A DNA stretch of 64,000 nucleotides from Chelonoidis abingdonii (taxonomy: Eukaryota; Chordata; Testudines; Testudinidae). The notes beneath the pieces are model-generated. The model made no database searches, had not been told where the DNA came from, and saw only the letters and a list, made by a program, of their open reading frames with translations. Below are positions 9,693-20,305 of this stretch, in pieces. The stretch covers positions 12,088,975-12,152,974 of the forward strand of contig NC_133777.1 in assembly GCF_003597395.2 (NCBI RefSeq), read 5' to 3'. How positions within the stretch are numbered: the stretch's first letter is position 1; each line of letters starts with the position of its first letter. The position numbers and the translations under genes were made by a program.

Positions 9693-10214
9693 ACTGCTGC
9701 TGACCGCCTGGTTGGTGGGTGCTGGAATCCCCCTGGGAAGGGTTGGCTAATTGGCTCCTGGTGGCAGGTGTGGCTCGTTAACTCCACCCTGAAGGAAGGT
9801 CTTAATGACAGCTAGAAGGGAGGTGTATGAAGCAATGAGGATATGGGACTGAGCCGTGCTAAGGGAGAAGAACCTTGAGGATGGTCAGGCCTTGGGCTCA
9901 TGTTAACCCAGCCAATCCCCAGGAAGGGATGCTGAGTTTTGACACTACTCGATGTGTGCTGGCTGGCTTTTGGAACAGGGTGGAAATGCCAATATCTCTC
10001 ACCTAGCCAAGGGAGCACCGCTGCGCATGCTCAGATCTTGTGGAGGTTGTGCTGGTCTGGGAGTTTGAAACACACCTTTCCTCAGTAAGGAGATTGACTG
10101 GGATATGCAGTCACTGAGTAGCAATAGCTACGCATGCTGCCCCTGGCCCCGCCTCCCATGCCAATCTAGTGGAACCACTTTCTGAACCAGAACGGCTAGT
10201 TCTCAAATGTTACC
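9693..10214. other. unassigned sequence
   Basis: No repeat family recognised. AACTCCACCCTGAAGG and a GTTAACCCAGCC motif are present but not diagnostic. Confidence 0.4.
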
Positions 10215-10500
10215 ATTAATAAAGGCCACTATGGGTAAGGCACTGGATGGGGGAATTTGCAGAGCTGAGGTCTACCTGTGTGACTCTTGGCAAATCATTT
10301 AATCTCTCTGTGGCTCAGGCCCCTATCTATACAGTGGGGATGATGATCCTTCATTCCTCTGTATTGTCTATTTAGACTGTGGGTGTTTGGGCGTGAGAGC
10401 TCTCTCTTACATATTTCTACAGTACTTAAGATTGTGGGGCCCTGATCTTGGTGGGGCCTTTAGAAGCTACCATAATTCAAATAATAATAATGATAATACC
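10215..10500 (+). mobile_element. MIR-like SINE with AATAATAAT tail
   Basis: The core TGTGACTCTTGGCAAATCAT and TCTCTGTGGCTCAG is followed by ACAGTGGGGATGATGAT. Next comes a tail CTATTTAGACTGTGGGT...GGGGCCCTGATCTTGGTGGG and ATTCAAATAATAATAATGAT. This copy links the MIR-type core to the tail that occurs alone at several places, showing that the two form one element. Confidence 0.7.
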
Positions 10501-10750
10501 CCATTTACTTCTCCTGCTTGTGAATTGTGCACCGGGGAGATTGCCAATATAGGTGATTGCACCATGAAAACCCCCCTCATTCAAAAGATGCCACATATCT
10601 TTGATCCCTGGCGTCATCCTTGAAGAACTCTTCCCACACACTTTGCTAGACACTGTTGTTTAGGAGGCAGAGCAAAGGAGTGGGAATTGCGACACATGGG
10701 ATTAATTCTTTGCACTTCTACCAATTTATGGTGTGACCTCAGTTGACACG

Positions 10751-11640
10751 TGTCATAGCTTTCCTACTTAGATCTGAACCTTAGAGTTCAGAAAATTAGA
10801 TGCTAGCATAAATTCCTCTAAGCTTAATTACCAGCTTAGATCTGATAGCGCTGCCACCAGCCAGATTTCCAGTGTCTGGCGCACTCTGGTCTCCCCAAAC
10901 CTTCCCTGGGGGACCCCAAGACTCAGATGCCTTGGATTCTTAAAACAAGGAGAAATAAACCATTCCCCCCTCCTTTTACCCCTCCCAGGCTTCCCTCGCT
11001 GGGCTACCCTGAGAGATTACTGATCCAAACTCTTTGAATCTAATCCCCTTCCCCAGAGGCAAACAGATTCAAGGAAAACAGAGAGAGATCAAATTTCTTT
11101 CACCCTCACTCAAAGTCCCTGCAAATGCAAGCTTTGTAACTAACACAAAGAGATTTCCCCTTCCCCCCTGTGTTCTTCCTCCCACAAATTCCCTGGTGAG
11201 TTGCAGACCCAACTAGGAAAAAAATCCAACAGGTCTTAAAAAGAAAGAAAAAAGACATAAACAATGGTCTCTGCATCAAGGTGACAATACACAGGACTAT
11301 TGGCTTAAAAGAAAAAAAATGAATCAACAGCCTTATCCAAAAAGAAATACAATTTAAAACATTCCAGCAAACTACACACATGTAAATACAAAAAACAACA
11401 ACAGAAGCTTACTGTCTTTCTACCTTTGTACTTACAACTGGGAAACAGAAGATTAGAAAAGCTTGAAGAGAGAAAGTTCACTCTCAGAGCCGAGAGCAAC
11501 AGAGGGACAAAGACCCACACCCAGAAATTCCCTCCCTGAGCTTTGAAAAATCTGGTTTCCTGATTGGTCCTCTGGTCAGGTGTTTGGTTACCCCTTTGCA
11601 GGTGAAATAGACATTAACCCTTAGCTATCTGTTTATGACA
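10751..11640 (-). mobile_element. solo LTR with perfect 5-bp target duplication
   Basis: An 890-bp unit with ends TGTCATAG...TTTATGACA (TG...CA type). It is flanked by ACACG at 10746-10750 and 11641-11645, a perfect 5-bp duplication as made by retroviral or LTR-retrotransposon integrases. The minus strand appears to be sense: a CCAAT box (GGACCAATCAGG read on minus, 11561-11572) sits near the 11640 end, where U3 would be. There is no internal region, primer-binding site or second LTR, so it is the product of LTR-LTR recombination. The minus-strand frames inside (71 and 91 codons) are not genes. Confidence 0.88.
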
Positions 11641-11645
11641 ACACG

Positions 11646-13300
11646 TCTCTAGAATGGAGATAACAGTTGCTAACCTCAGAGCGTTATCCTTACGTGCATA
11701 TTTGATAGACAATATTACCAACCTCAAGTGTTAAAGAAATCATGAGCCAGGGCCCCCACATCATGAAATTGGCTTCAAAATCACAAGAATTTAAAAAATA
11801 ATAAATTAGGGGTTCTTTTTACTTTCCTTTTGGTTCCTGAGACTTTAGGGTTCACGTCTTCAGGCATTTCCCTGCAGCCATGAAGTTTAGAAACACCTTT
11901 TTTAATGAAAGCTGCGCTTTCCATATAAATCCCATGACTTCAGGGACATTGAGAAAAACATCAACCACTGTGCGATTCATGATAAAATCACGAGCATTGG
12001 GAACATTAGATGACTCTCTGACGTGCTCAGTTATTCTGGAGCTAAACACCTTCAACCAATGGCTGCACTCCTGCAGATAGTTACACATAGTCCCATTGAT
12101 TTCAATTAAACATAACTCGTGTCAGACGAAGTGTGTGTCTGAAGTATTGTGACCGATGTTTGCGAAGTACTTCGAGATGCTTGGATGAAAGGGGCCATAG
12201 AAGTACAAAGCACGACTTTATGATCCTTACTGTCGTTGGCAAGGCTGCAATGGCTTTGTGCAAAGTAAGAATATAAACCCACTTTTGCACACTTTGGTTT
12301 TTTCAGTTGTGATAAATAGAAATGCAGGAAAAGAAAAAATCTGCTCCTAACAGCTAGAGAAGGAAAACAGCCCCTGTGCAATTTGTTACATGTCTAGGAT
12401 GTTTTGGCTGCTAGCTTTACAGGAATTTATAAAGATTATTGAGCTTCCCCAGTAAACAGCCTCTAGATTCCAGGGTTCTGGTCCATGCTTGGCTGAGCCT
12501 TTATAGCAACTTCTTGGTTTTTCAGCATTTGTAGCAGAAGCTTTGATTTTTTGAGGCTGCCAATTGCCCAGAGTGAGGATGAGACGATTAATCAAATTAT
12601 TTGAATGGAATTCAACAGAATTGGGAAGTGACCAGTGTTCCTCCTAATCTTCCAATTGAGATGTCAAGCGGGGCTCCAGCATTGAGGGCCAACCACACAG
12701 CTCTGGCATTCAGCGGGGGCAGAGTGTGGAACCACAGCTCAGGCAGTGCCCAAAGCAGTCAGGTTGTAATAGCAAGAAGGGCTGCTGATGGTCAAAGGAC
12801 TTGAATTATTAACTTTAAAAGTTTAAAAGTCAGATCCTCAGTCCCCTTCTGGGCCCTCTGCACCATCAGATGGTAAAGTCCTAGGTGGGCAACTAAGCAT
12901 TCCCCCAATATGGGGGATTCCCCACTGGCACAGAGTGGACACAGCTGGTTCTAAATCTGCACCCCGATCCCTGCCCCCCACCAACTCTGACACAATGGAA
13001 GGTGAGGGAGGGATGTGACTGGAATGTGCTGTGCTCCAGCAATCCCCAGGCAGTGTCAGTTAGAGCAGACTTGGTGCTGCGGCATACAGCCCCACTGCTC
13101 CCAGGTCCTGTGCTGAGCAGAGCTCAGCCAGCCCCCAGAATCAGGCTCTCTTGCTCTGGTTTGTGCTGACACTCTTAGAACCTGCCATTCACTAATGTGT
13201 ATCTTAAATAATTGAATGATGATCTTCTAAATGCCCCCAAACGTAATCCTCCTTATTATCAATAAAGCACCTGAGAGGGCCTAGTCAAGGATCAAAATGA
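11646..13300. other. unassigned sequence
   Basis: 1.65 kb without a recognised repeat or exon. ATTTAAAAAATAATAAATTA at 11790 and TTTATAAAGATTATTGAGC at 12425 mark AT-rich patches. A run of CCCC-rich sequence (12960-12980) precedes the palindrome at 13301. Confidence 0.4.
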
Positions 13301-13396
13301 GGGGCTTGATTCTGAACTATCTTGTACCAGGGTAGCTCTATTGTCTTCAGTACAGTCGCTCCTGATTTCTACCAGTCTGAGATCAGAATTGGGCCC
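13301..13396. mobile_element. palindromic MITE, degraded
   Basis: GGGGCTTGATTCTGAACTA at the left mirrors GAGATCAGAATTGGGCCC at the right. The centre is TATTGTCTTCAGTACA. It belongs to the GGGCCAGATTCTGATCTCAG family also seen at 20209, 27036 and 33222. Confidence 0.6.
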
Positions 13397-13440
13397 ATGT
13401 TCCCTGCCCCAATGATCTTACCATCTAAATAGGCAGCATC
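13390..13440 (-). mobile_element. MIR-like SINE tail scrap, reversed
   Basis: TGCCCCAATGATCTTACCAT followed by CTAAATAGGC corresponds to the reverse complement of the tail start (ATTTAGATTGTAAG..CTTTGGGGCA). Confidence 0.4.
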
Positions 13441-13769
13441 CAGTCTAGTGAGTAGCAATGGAAACCAAGAGCCCACGCAGAGGAGTTTAACACTTGCCTA
13501 GAAGATGCCGCAGTTCATATTGTGAATTTTTATAAATATTGTAACTATTTTGCTCACACTACTTTGAAGCAAGCTTTAGAGGTTAAAGGCACCCCCAAAG
13601 ATGAGTAGTTTGAGAAGTGACTTGGAGGAGGAAAGGAAGGGTCCTGGGACAACCAGATGGCTGCTTCAATTGGAAGGAGGAGCAGAGACCAGAAAGGAAG
13701 GGGGTGGCTAGTTTTTCTTGCTGTATTTTGACTCTTCCTCTTCCAGATCTGGGCAGCTTCAGGGGGAAA
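13441..13769. other. unassigned sequence
   Basis: Nothing recognised. TTTTTATAAATATTGTAAC (about 13528) is an AT-rich patch. Confidence 0.4.
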
Positions 13770-13812
13770 CAGAGAGAGAGAGAGTGTGTGTGTGTGCGCG
13801 TGTGAGAGAGAG
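13770..13812. repeat. compound (GA)n(TG)n(CG)n microsatellite
   Basis: GAGAGAGAGAGAG, then TGTGTGTGTGTG, then CGCGTGTG and GAGAGAGAGA in succession. Confidence 0.9.
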
Positions 13813-14129
13813 ATTTATACAACTAAACAAACCCAGAAAAAGTGAATGAAGCCTCTTTGCATCAAACCGCTCAACAGCTGGGTCTGCAGTAAAGAGTTTG
13901 GGTGCTTTGCCAATCTCTAGTGCTAATGTGACTAGAGTCCTATACACTGTGTATTATCAGAGCCAGGTCAGACTTGTTGGGACTGGGATAAAGTGAGCCC
14001 AAACTCCATCGCAGGCCAGGGTGTTGCTATATGTGCCTTGCTGGCCATTGGTCAGCAGGCTGTGCCCCAGCAGGCTGTGAAGGAGAGCACCTTGGAGGCC
14101 CTACCCGTTCTCTGGGCCTTGGGAGCCTA
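13813..14129. other. unassigned sequence
   Basis: No exon or repeat recognised. The local inverted motif CAGCAGGCTGTG/CAGCAGGCTGTG is a direct repeat at 14056 and 14068. Confidence 0.4.
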
Positions 14130-14150
14130 TGTGTGTGTGTGTGTGTGTGT
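14130..14150. repeat. (TG)10 microsatellite
   Basis: Ten uninterrupted GT units after a CTA(T) boundary. Confidence 0.92.
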
Positions 14151-16429
14151 AGGAAGGCAAATGGCTGGTGGCATCCCACTAGCAGAGCTCTCTGGGGGTG
14201 GCTGATGGTAGCCCATTTCTTCCCTGCCCTCAGCAGCAATGCCACTTAGACGCCGTCAGCTCTGACCACAGAGCTCTTTAGCGAGGCTGCCATTGACCCA
14301 TTCCTGTGCTAGTAGAGAATGTATTCACCAGGAGATTGCTGCTGGCCCACATTTCCACCCGCAGCAAAAGGGATCTGAGAGAGGGCGTGGTGGGTGGCAT
14401 GCTCCCTCCCTCAGAGGGGGTTGTTTGGCAGCCTCCCCAGGTGTTTCCAAGGCCCTCACGCCCTTCCTGATTGACTCATCATTCACTGCCAGCAGCAGAT
14501 CTTATTTCACCATCCAGGAGCCATGGGACAAGCTCAGAAGTGATGTAAATGAGTTGGTAAGTCACACATCAGGTGTCAGTGTGTCTCTGTCACTTCCCCC
14601 CAAGCGGGCACATAGCGAGGGCCCAATTCACCCACAAAGCAAGCCTTCTGTAGTAAAGAGGTCACCCAGGGGTTAACTACTGGGTCACTCAAAGCACTAT
14701 GGGTTGGATCAACACTGCACCCCTCCTTTACTTCCTGTATAGTTAGTAGGAGTTCTCCCCTCCCCCAACAGCTCAGTTCTGAGGCAGTTAAAGCAGCAAG
14801 TTCCCAGCCTGCAGTCCTGTGAGTAGATGGGGTTTTTTTTTGTTTCAGTGAGTGATCCCTTTACAAGCCCTCCTCTTTGTAAAGCCCTGGGCATTTAGCA
14901 CTATGTTTTTTTGGCAGTCTGTGCATTGACTGTGGTTAGTCTCTACTCCTTTCATGGGTAGCTAGGTATTTGGGGACGGGGTGGGGGGGAAAGAGTTCCT
15001 TTTCGCTGAGGCCTTTGTTACAAAGTTCTTGGGATTTGGTGGTAGGGAAAAGGAATCCAAGTGCTGAGGATGCAAGAATCCGCTGACTGTTGAAGGCCTC
15101 CATTAGCTCAAGCAGGGCCAAATGCTTTGTGGTCTTGCTGCAGAGCAGCACCTTCCCCTGTATATCAATCTCTTTGGTGATCACCCGGGCTTGCTTCCAC
15201 TTCATGGGCTTGTTTTCACCTGCTGCAACCTGGGTAATTCTGTTCTGATCTATGCTAAACATGAAGCTGGTTCAATTAAAAACGTCAAGCTGCCCAATTT
15301 AAGGGAGGAGAAGGGAGAGGAAATTCCCGGTCAGGCTCATTTTCAAATTGAAGGGTGCACATGGGTTAAATCAAATTTCAACCCTTAATAAATTGACTGT
15401 TGTGTCCCTTTAAGGCTGCCAGGCAGCGGCTACCTAAGAGCCCTGGCACTGCTGGTAAGGGGCAGCCAGGCCATGTGGGGACTGTTGTGGAGTGTGAAGT
15501 TTCTCTGAGCTCGTTGCCGGCTAGATAGGGCTGGCCCAATGTGTGAGCTGCATTCACATCCCACGAGAGCAGACAGATTGTGGATGAATGAGCTTTACTT
15601 TCATGCATGGAGATCAAGGTGCTTCCAAGATATTGGTCTTTTAGGAACGGCATATTACAGCAGCCACTGGAAAATGCCAGCTCCATGCTTCGGCCCTCTG
15701 GCTGAATGGAGTACCCAGAGACCAGTAAAGAGCTGACTTGCTCCTGCATCTCGCTGCAGTCTTTGCGTCTCCTCTGCCTTGGCTCCCTAGCACAATGATG
15801 ACTCCAGAGGTCACTGGGTTTACTGCTTACTATAGAGAATATGCAGAAGAGACTACAGTGCCTGTGTCTCTCTGCTTTGTGCAGAATGTCAGTGGGCTCG
15901 GAGGAACCCAGAGCGGCTGCCCTCCAGGAAAGGACAGTCTTTTCATGATGTTTGTACAGAGCTTTACACAATGGGGTGGGGGCTTTTAGGCGCCACTGAA
16001 ACACAAATAATACTCTCTGGCCTCTCTGCTTTGCTGGGCCCCTGTTGCTGAGCTTCCTGGCCTTGCCCACTGAAGCAGTGGGTCTCTGGTTAAAAGAAAA
16101 CGCATGCTGCACTTGTCCAGCAGCGTTTCAGCTGAGAACCAAGGAACTCGTTCTATGCATGTTACCTGGCTAGGGAGAAACCCTGGGTCCGGTTCGGATA
16201 GTATTTACCCACCATCTGTGCACAAAGCACTGAGTGGCTGGCTTAGCTGCTTATGCATGTATGAGGCGTCGTGCTGGAGGCTGGCTCGGCTCCAGATGAA
16301 GGCAGGTATATCCGTCTATTCCGTTAACAACCTCGAGACGCTCGCCTATGGCCCCGAGCCCTCTGCTCGGAGACGCCACAGTCACCTGACCCGTCAGCTG
16401 ACAAAAGAGGATGACTCAGCCAGCAGCTG
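14151..16429. other. unassigned sequence with a long minus frame
   Basis: No repeat recognised. The minus strand is open from 16112 to 15378 (244 codons), the longest frame of the window. It has no domain, no compositional bias and no plausible splice context, and is probably chance in a stop-poor region. TCTCTTTGGTGATCACCC (15168) and similar segments are unremarkable. Confidence 0.4.
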
Positions 16430-16610
16430 TCAGGCACCTAAAATAATGACAAAAACAATTAGCAGTCCAAGCAGTAGCCTCTCCTTAATTATCTCCTCCG
16501 AGTTTAATTAACTAGCTAAATTATCAGCAGTAATGTAGGCATTAATTATGTCAAATTACAGTGTAAAAATCACAAAGTGTGGAAAATGTCAATTCAGCTG
16601 TGCTCACCTG
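16430..16610. other. possible conserved non-coding block
   Basis: A dense cluster of homeodomain-type cores: AAAACAATTAGCAG, CTCCTTAATTATCTCC, GAGTTTAATTAACTAGC, TAAATTATCAGCAGTAATG and GCATTAATTATGTCAAATTA. There is no similarity to the repeats listed here. The density of TAATTA is far above the flanks, which suggests an enhancer-like element. Confidence 0.35.
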
Positions 16611-16879
16611 CCGGGCTGAGATGAACGCATGTGACAGAGGCGCAGCCAAGTGCTGGGGAAAGGGGCCACTTTCTCTTTGCAGGTGAAGAGCGCGCCCTTC
16701 TGACAGCACTGGAAGAGGGGGAGGGAAGGGGCAGTTACATGGCAAACAGTCGAGGGTAGCTGGCGGGGGGAGCCAGTGCCATATTTTTGATTCAGAGCCA
16801 CTGGGGTTGCTCTTGATTCGGCAAGGATGGACTGTTTTGGCTCTGGCAGAGGGAGGGGAAGGAGTTTGGATCCCCAAAC

Positions 16880-17045
16880 CAGATGGCTTGGATGCTGAAT
16901 TATTAAATTATGAATATTAATACAAATCAGACACGGAAGAGGTAATAATTTTGCTGCCCTACAGAAATAATTAACATAATTTTGATAAATTACATGATAA
17001 GAGAATCTCAAAATTGAGGTAGATTTATCTTAATTAATATCTTGG
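16880..17045. other. possible conserved non-coding block
   Basis: GCTGAATTATTAAATTATGA, GAGGTAATAATTTTGCTG, AAATAATTAACATAATTTTG and TATCTTAATTAATATC, again rich in TAATTA. It lies 270 bp after the previous block, separated by GC-richer sequence. Confidence 0.3.
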
Positions 17046-17439
17046 ACCTGCTCCGTAAGGTAAATTGTTCCACTGGGAGTGGGGAAGGGTGAGGAAAGGC
17101 CTCCCTGTCTCTGAGGTTCAGACCCGTTCCAAGGTTTATCTCACAGTCGTGTGTGTGTGGCAGGGAGGGGGAGATGCAGCCCAGCTCTGTCCTAGGCCCT
17201 CAGCTCAGCTGTGCCTTGTGTGACAGCACAGCAGGGTTCTCTTCCCGCCCTTCCAGAGGCATGTGGCTCCCATGGGAAGTGCTTCTGGCAAACAGGACAA
17301 AACCCTCAAATACGGGCAGGGTTTCAGGCATACAAGAATAGCACTCACCTGGGGACACAGCCACTGGGGTGGATTCTTGTAGAAACTCACTTCCATCCAG
17401 ACAGCTGCTTTTTGGGGAACTGGTGTGTACTCAAACCCA
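17046..17439. other. unassigned sequence
   Basis: Overlapping frames of 62-114 codons on both strands reflect a stop-poor stretch. No domain recognised. Confidence 0.4.
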
Positions 17440-17640
17440 AACACACCTGCTTGCAAACACCTACCTGTGTCCATAATCAAACACCCGTGCATACTTGCAT
17501 AACAAACATCTGCACCCACACATATTCATATGCATCCATGGGGGTACTTATTTAACCATAAACAAACACATGTACCCAGATGCAAACTTGTGAGCATACC
17601 TGTGCATACTCATGACCTAAGCAAACATCTGTCTGGCTAT
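17440..17640. repeat. degenerate CA-rich low-complexity region
   Basis: Irregular ACACA, CAAACAC, GCATAC and CATATGCATCC words repeat without a fixed period. It is probably an eroded CA microsatellite. Confidence 0.5.
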
Positions 17641-17654
17641 CTATCTGGATTCCA

Positions 17655-17822
17655 TTATTATAGCATCCGATCATCTCACAATCTTGTCATGTATTCATTC
17701 TCCTAGCACCCCATGAGATAGGGAAGTAGTGTTATCCCCTTTTTACAGACGGGGAAAGGAGGCAGAGATTAAATGACTTGCCCAAGGTCACACATGAAAT
17801 CTGTGGCAGAGCTCCTGAGTTC
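17655..17822 (-). mobile_element. MIR-type SINE, reversed
   Basis: TCATCTCACAATCTTGTCAT, then TATCCCCTTTTTACAGACGG, AAATGACTTGCCCAAGGTCA and GTGGCAGAGCTCCTGAGTTC: the antisense MIR sequence in the normal order. Confidence 0.75.
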
Positions 17823-17827
17823 CACAT

Positions 17828-19030
17828 AGATTCATAGAAATGTAGGAAGGAAGGGACCTTGAGAGGTCACCTAGTCCATCCTCCTCCACTGAGGCAGAAC
17901 CAAGTACACCTAGACCATCCCTAACAGGTGTTTGTTCAACTTGTTCTTATAAAGCTCCAGTGATAAGAAGTCCAGAACCTCCCTTGGAAGCCCATTCCAG
18001 AGCTTAAATACCTTAAATATCTAACCCAGATCTCCCTTGCTGCAGTTTAAATCCATTACTTCTTGTCCCTCCTTCAGTGGGCATAGAGAACAACTGATCA
18101 ACCTCCTCTTTCTAACTCTCTTAACATATTTGAAGACTGTTATAGGTCCCCCTTTAGTCTTCTTTTCTCCAGACTAAACATGTCCAGTTTTTGTAACCTG
18201 TCATCACAGGCCAGGTTTTCTAAACCTTTTTATCAGTTTCCGTGGCTCTCCTGTGGACTCGGCCCAGTTTAACCGCAGCTTTCCTAAAGCGTGGTGCCCA
18301 GAATTGGACACAATTCTCCAGCTGAGGTCTCACCAGAGCAGAGTGGGACGATCACCTCTCATGTCTTACGTACGACACTCCTGTTAATACACCCCAGAGT
18401 GATGTTAGCCTTTCTCACAGCTGCATCACATTGTTGACTCCTATTCAATTTGTGATCCACTATAACCCCCCAGATCCTTTTCAGCAGTGCTACTGTCTAG
18501 CCAGTTATTCCCCATTTTGTAGCCGTGCATTTCACTTTTCCTGCCTCAGTGAAGTACTTTGCACTTGTCTTCATTGTATTTCTTCTTGTTGATTTCAGAT
18601 CAATTTGCCAGTTATCAAGGTCATTTTCAATTTTAATCCTATCCTCTAATCCCTTCCATCTTGGTGTCCGCAGATTTTATAAGCATACGCTCCACTCCAT
18701 TATCCAAGTCATTAATGACAATATTGAATAGTACTGGACCCAGGAATGACCCCACAGATACATCCTTCCATTTTGACAGAGAACCATTGATAATGACTCT
18801 TTGAGAATGATCTTTCAACCAGTTGTGCACCTACCTTATAGTCATTTCATTTAGACTACATTTCCCTAGTTTTCTTATGACAATGTCATGCAGAACTGTC
18901 AAAAGCCTTATTAAAATCAACATATATCACATCTACTACTTCCCTCTACCCACCAACCCAGTAACACAGTCCAAGAAGGAAATTGGGTTGTTTTGGCGTG
19001 ATTTGTTCTTGGCAAATCCATACTGACTAT
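17828..19030 (-). mobile_element. CR1 LINE, antisense, 1.2 kb
   Basis: The left edge AGATTCATAGAAATGTAGGA is the reversed CR1 3' terminus (ATTCTATGA-type octamers). On the minus strand 18830-18639 reads HNWLKDHSQRVIINGSLSKW, then GSFLGPVLFNIVINDLDNG, the conserved CR1 RT segment before the catalytic box. The expected FADDTKLGG reads KSADTKMEG: one catalytic aspartate codon is missing, so the RT is dead. The rest of the C-terminal half and the 3' UTR follow leftwards with stops and frameshifts. It is 5'-truncated at about 19030 (minus-strand start KSRQNN). Confidence 0.93.
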
Positions 19031-19062
19031 TCTGTATAACATACAAGGCCCCAGACAGCTTC

Positions 19063-19202
19063 TAAACTTAATGGGAGTTTTGCCATTGGTTTCACTGGGA
19101 ACAGGATTGGGCCCCTAGACTTGGACATACTGAGTGAAATCCTGGCCCTGTTGAAGTCTATGGCAAAACTCCCATTTAACTTAAATAGGGTCAGGATTTC
19201 AC
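19063..19202. mobile_element. pair of palindromic MITE fragments
   Basis: AATGGGAGTTTTGCCATTGG ... ACAGGATTGGGCCCC (to 19112), then GTGAAATCCTGGCCCTGTTG ... AAATAGGGTCAGGATTTCAC (19136-19202). The second is a near-complete palindrome about GTCTATGGCAAAACTCCC. Confidence 0.55.
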
Positions 19203-19500
19203 ACAGTGTATATATTCATGTGCATATGCACATGGCAGCATCCACACACAAGCTCTTGTGCATAGTTGTATTTGTTCACCTGCAAATATACATTTGTGTA
19301 TTTGTTTGCATGCTCACTTTCACCTCTTGTGTGCATTCACTCCTGTCCATGCTCTTCCACACACATTGTGTGTTTCTGTGTGCATTCATGTCCCACCAAA
19401 ACATTGTTTTTGTGAGTATTTTTGTGTATGCTTCTTTGCATACACACACAGAGTTTTGTATCTACAGTACTTGTGAATTCTCTCCTGTACCTGGATAATC
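19203..19500. repeat. degenerate TG/CA-rich low-complexity region
   Basis: GTGTATATATTCATGTGCAT, ATTTGTGTATTTGTTTGCAT, CACACATTGTGTGTTTCTGT and GCATACACACACAGAG show no fixed period. The plus-strand frame of 125 codons here is a product of this composition. Confidence 0.5.
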
Positions 19501-20130
19501 ACACACACGGAGCTGACTGTATGCTGTTCTGCATCTAATTAAATAAAAACATGGAATTACACATGCATTAAAAGACATACAGCATTAAAAATCAAACAAA
19601 GATGGGTAGGGTCAAATGTATTCCTGCAGTCAATGGAGTTCCATCATGTGTGTGATTATACCAGTATAGGAGGACTCTGTGTGTACATGTGTATCTGTGT
19701 ATATACCTGAAATGTATATTTTCATGATGCAGGTGAATATACAGAGAAATACATACACATGAATGAGCATATGGAATCAATGGAGTTTATGCCAGGGATG
19801 AAGCTAGTTTGTAGCAAGAGGCAATGTACAGGTGTAATCTGGTTTTATTCAATGCCCATTATCCTGTTCTTTTGGCATTATCTATTCTTGCACTTGTGCT
19901 GTTGCACTGTATTGCACAGCTGGCTTTCTTCAAACCCATAGCATATCCAGCATGGCTCAGTGGATTCCCAAGAATGTCCCACTCTGAGCGTATCTGCTTT
20001 GAGTGAGGCAGCTTCTTTCTCTTTTCCTGAAGCGTGGTTACTGCCACATTTGTTGGGTCAACGCTACGTTGGTGTTTCAGTTCAGCTTGCATAGATCAGC
20101 CATGAGCATGTGGTAGCTCTCTTTCCGAGA
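19501..20130. other. unassigned sequence
   Basis: No gene or repeat recognised, apart from TG-rich traces at 19665-19760 (GTGTACATGTGTATCTGTGT). Confidence 0.4.
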
Positions 20131-20169
20131 GATGTATGTATGTATGTACAGTGTATGTATGTACAGTGT
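20131..20169. repeat. (ATGT)n and ATGTACAGTGT tandem repeat
   Basis: GATGTATGTATGTATGTACA followed by a second GTGTATGTATGTACAGTGTA: four tetranucleotide units and a duplicated 15-base block. Confidence 0.8.
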
Positions 20170-20208
20170 AAATTAATTTAAATTTAAGAAAACAATGTGT
20201 TGTGCTAT

Positions 20209-20305
20209 TAGGTCAGATTCTGCTCTCAATACCTGGAGTACAGCTGGTGTAACTTTGCTGAAGCCAACTTCAGTGCAGGTGTATCCCAGAGCACAATTTG
20301 GACCA
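20209..20305. mobile_element. palindromic MITE of the TCAGATTCTG family
   Basis: TAGGTCAGATTCTGCTCTCA at the left against CCCAGAGCACAATTTGGACC at the right. The centre is GCTGAAGCCAACTTCAG and inner arms are CAGCTGGTGTAA/GTGCAGGTGTA. Confidence 0.6.

Noticed and set aside
14936..15262. 108-codon minus-strand frame with Lys/Glu-rich composition
   Set aside because: Protein-like at first glance, but no domain or homologue recognised and no splice or start context; left as unassigned.
19121..19498. 125-codon plus-strand frame rich in His, Cys and Val
   Set aside because: Lies on degenerate TG/CA sequence; residues follow from that composition.
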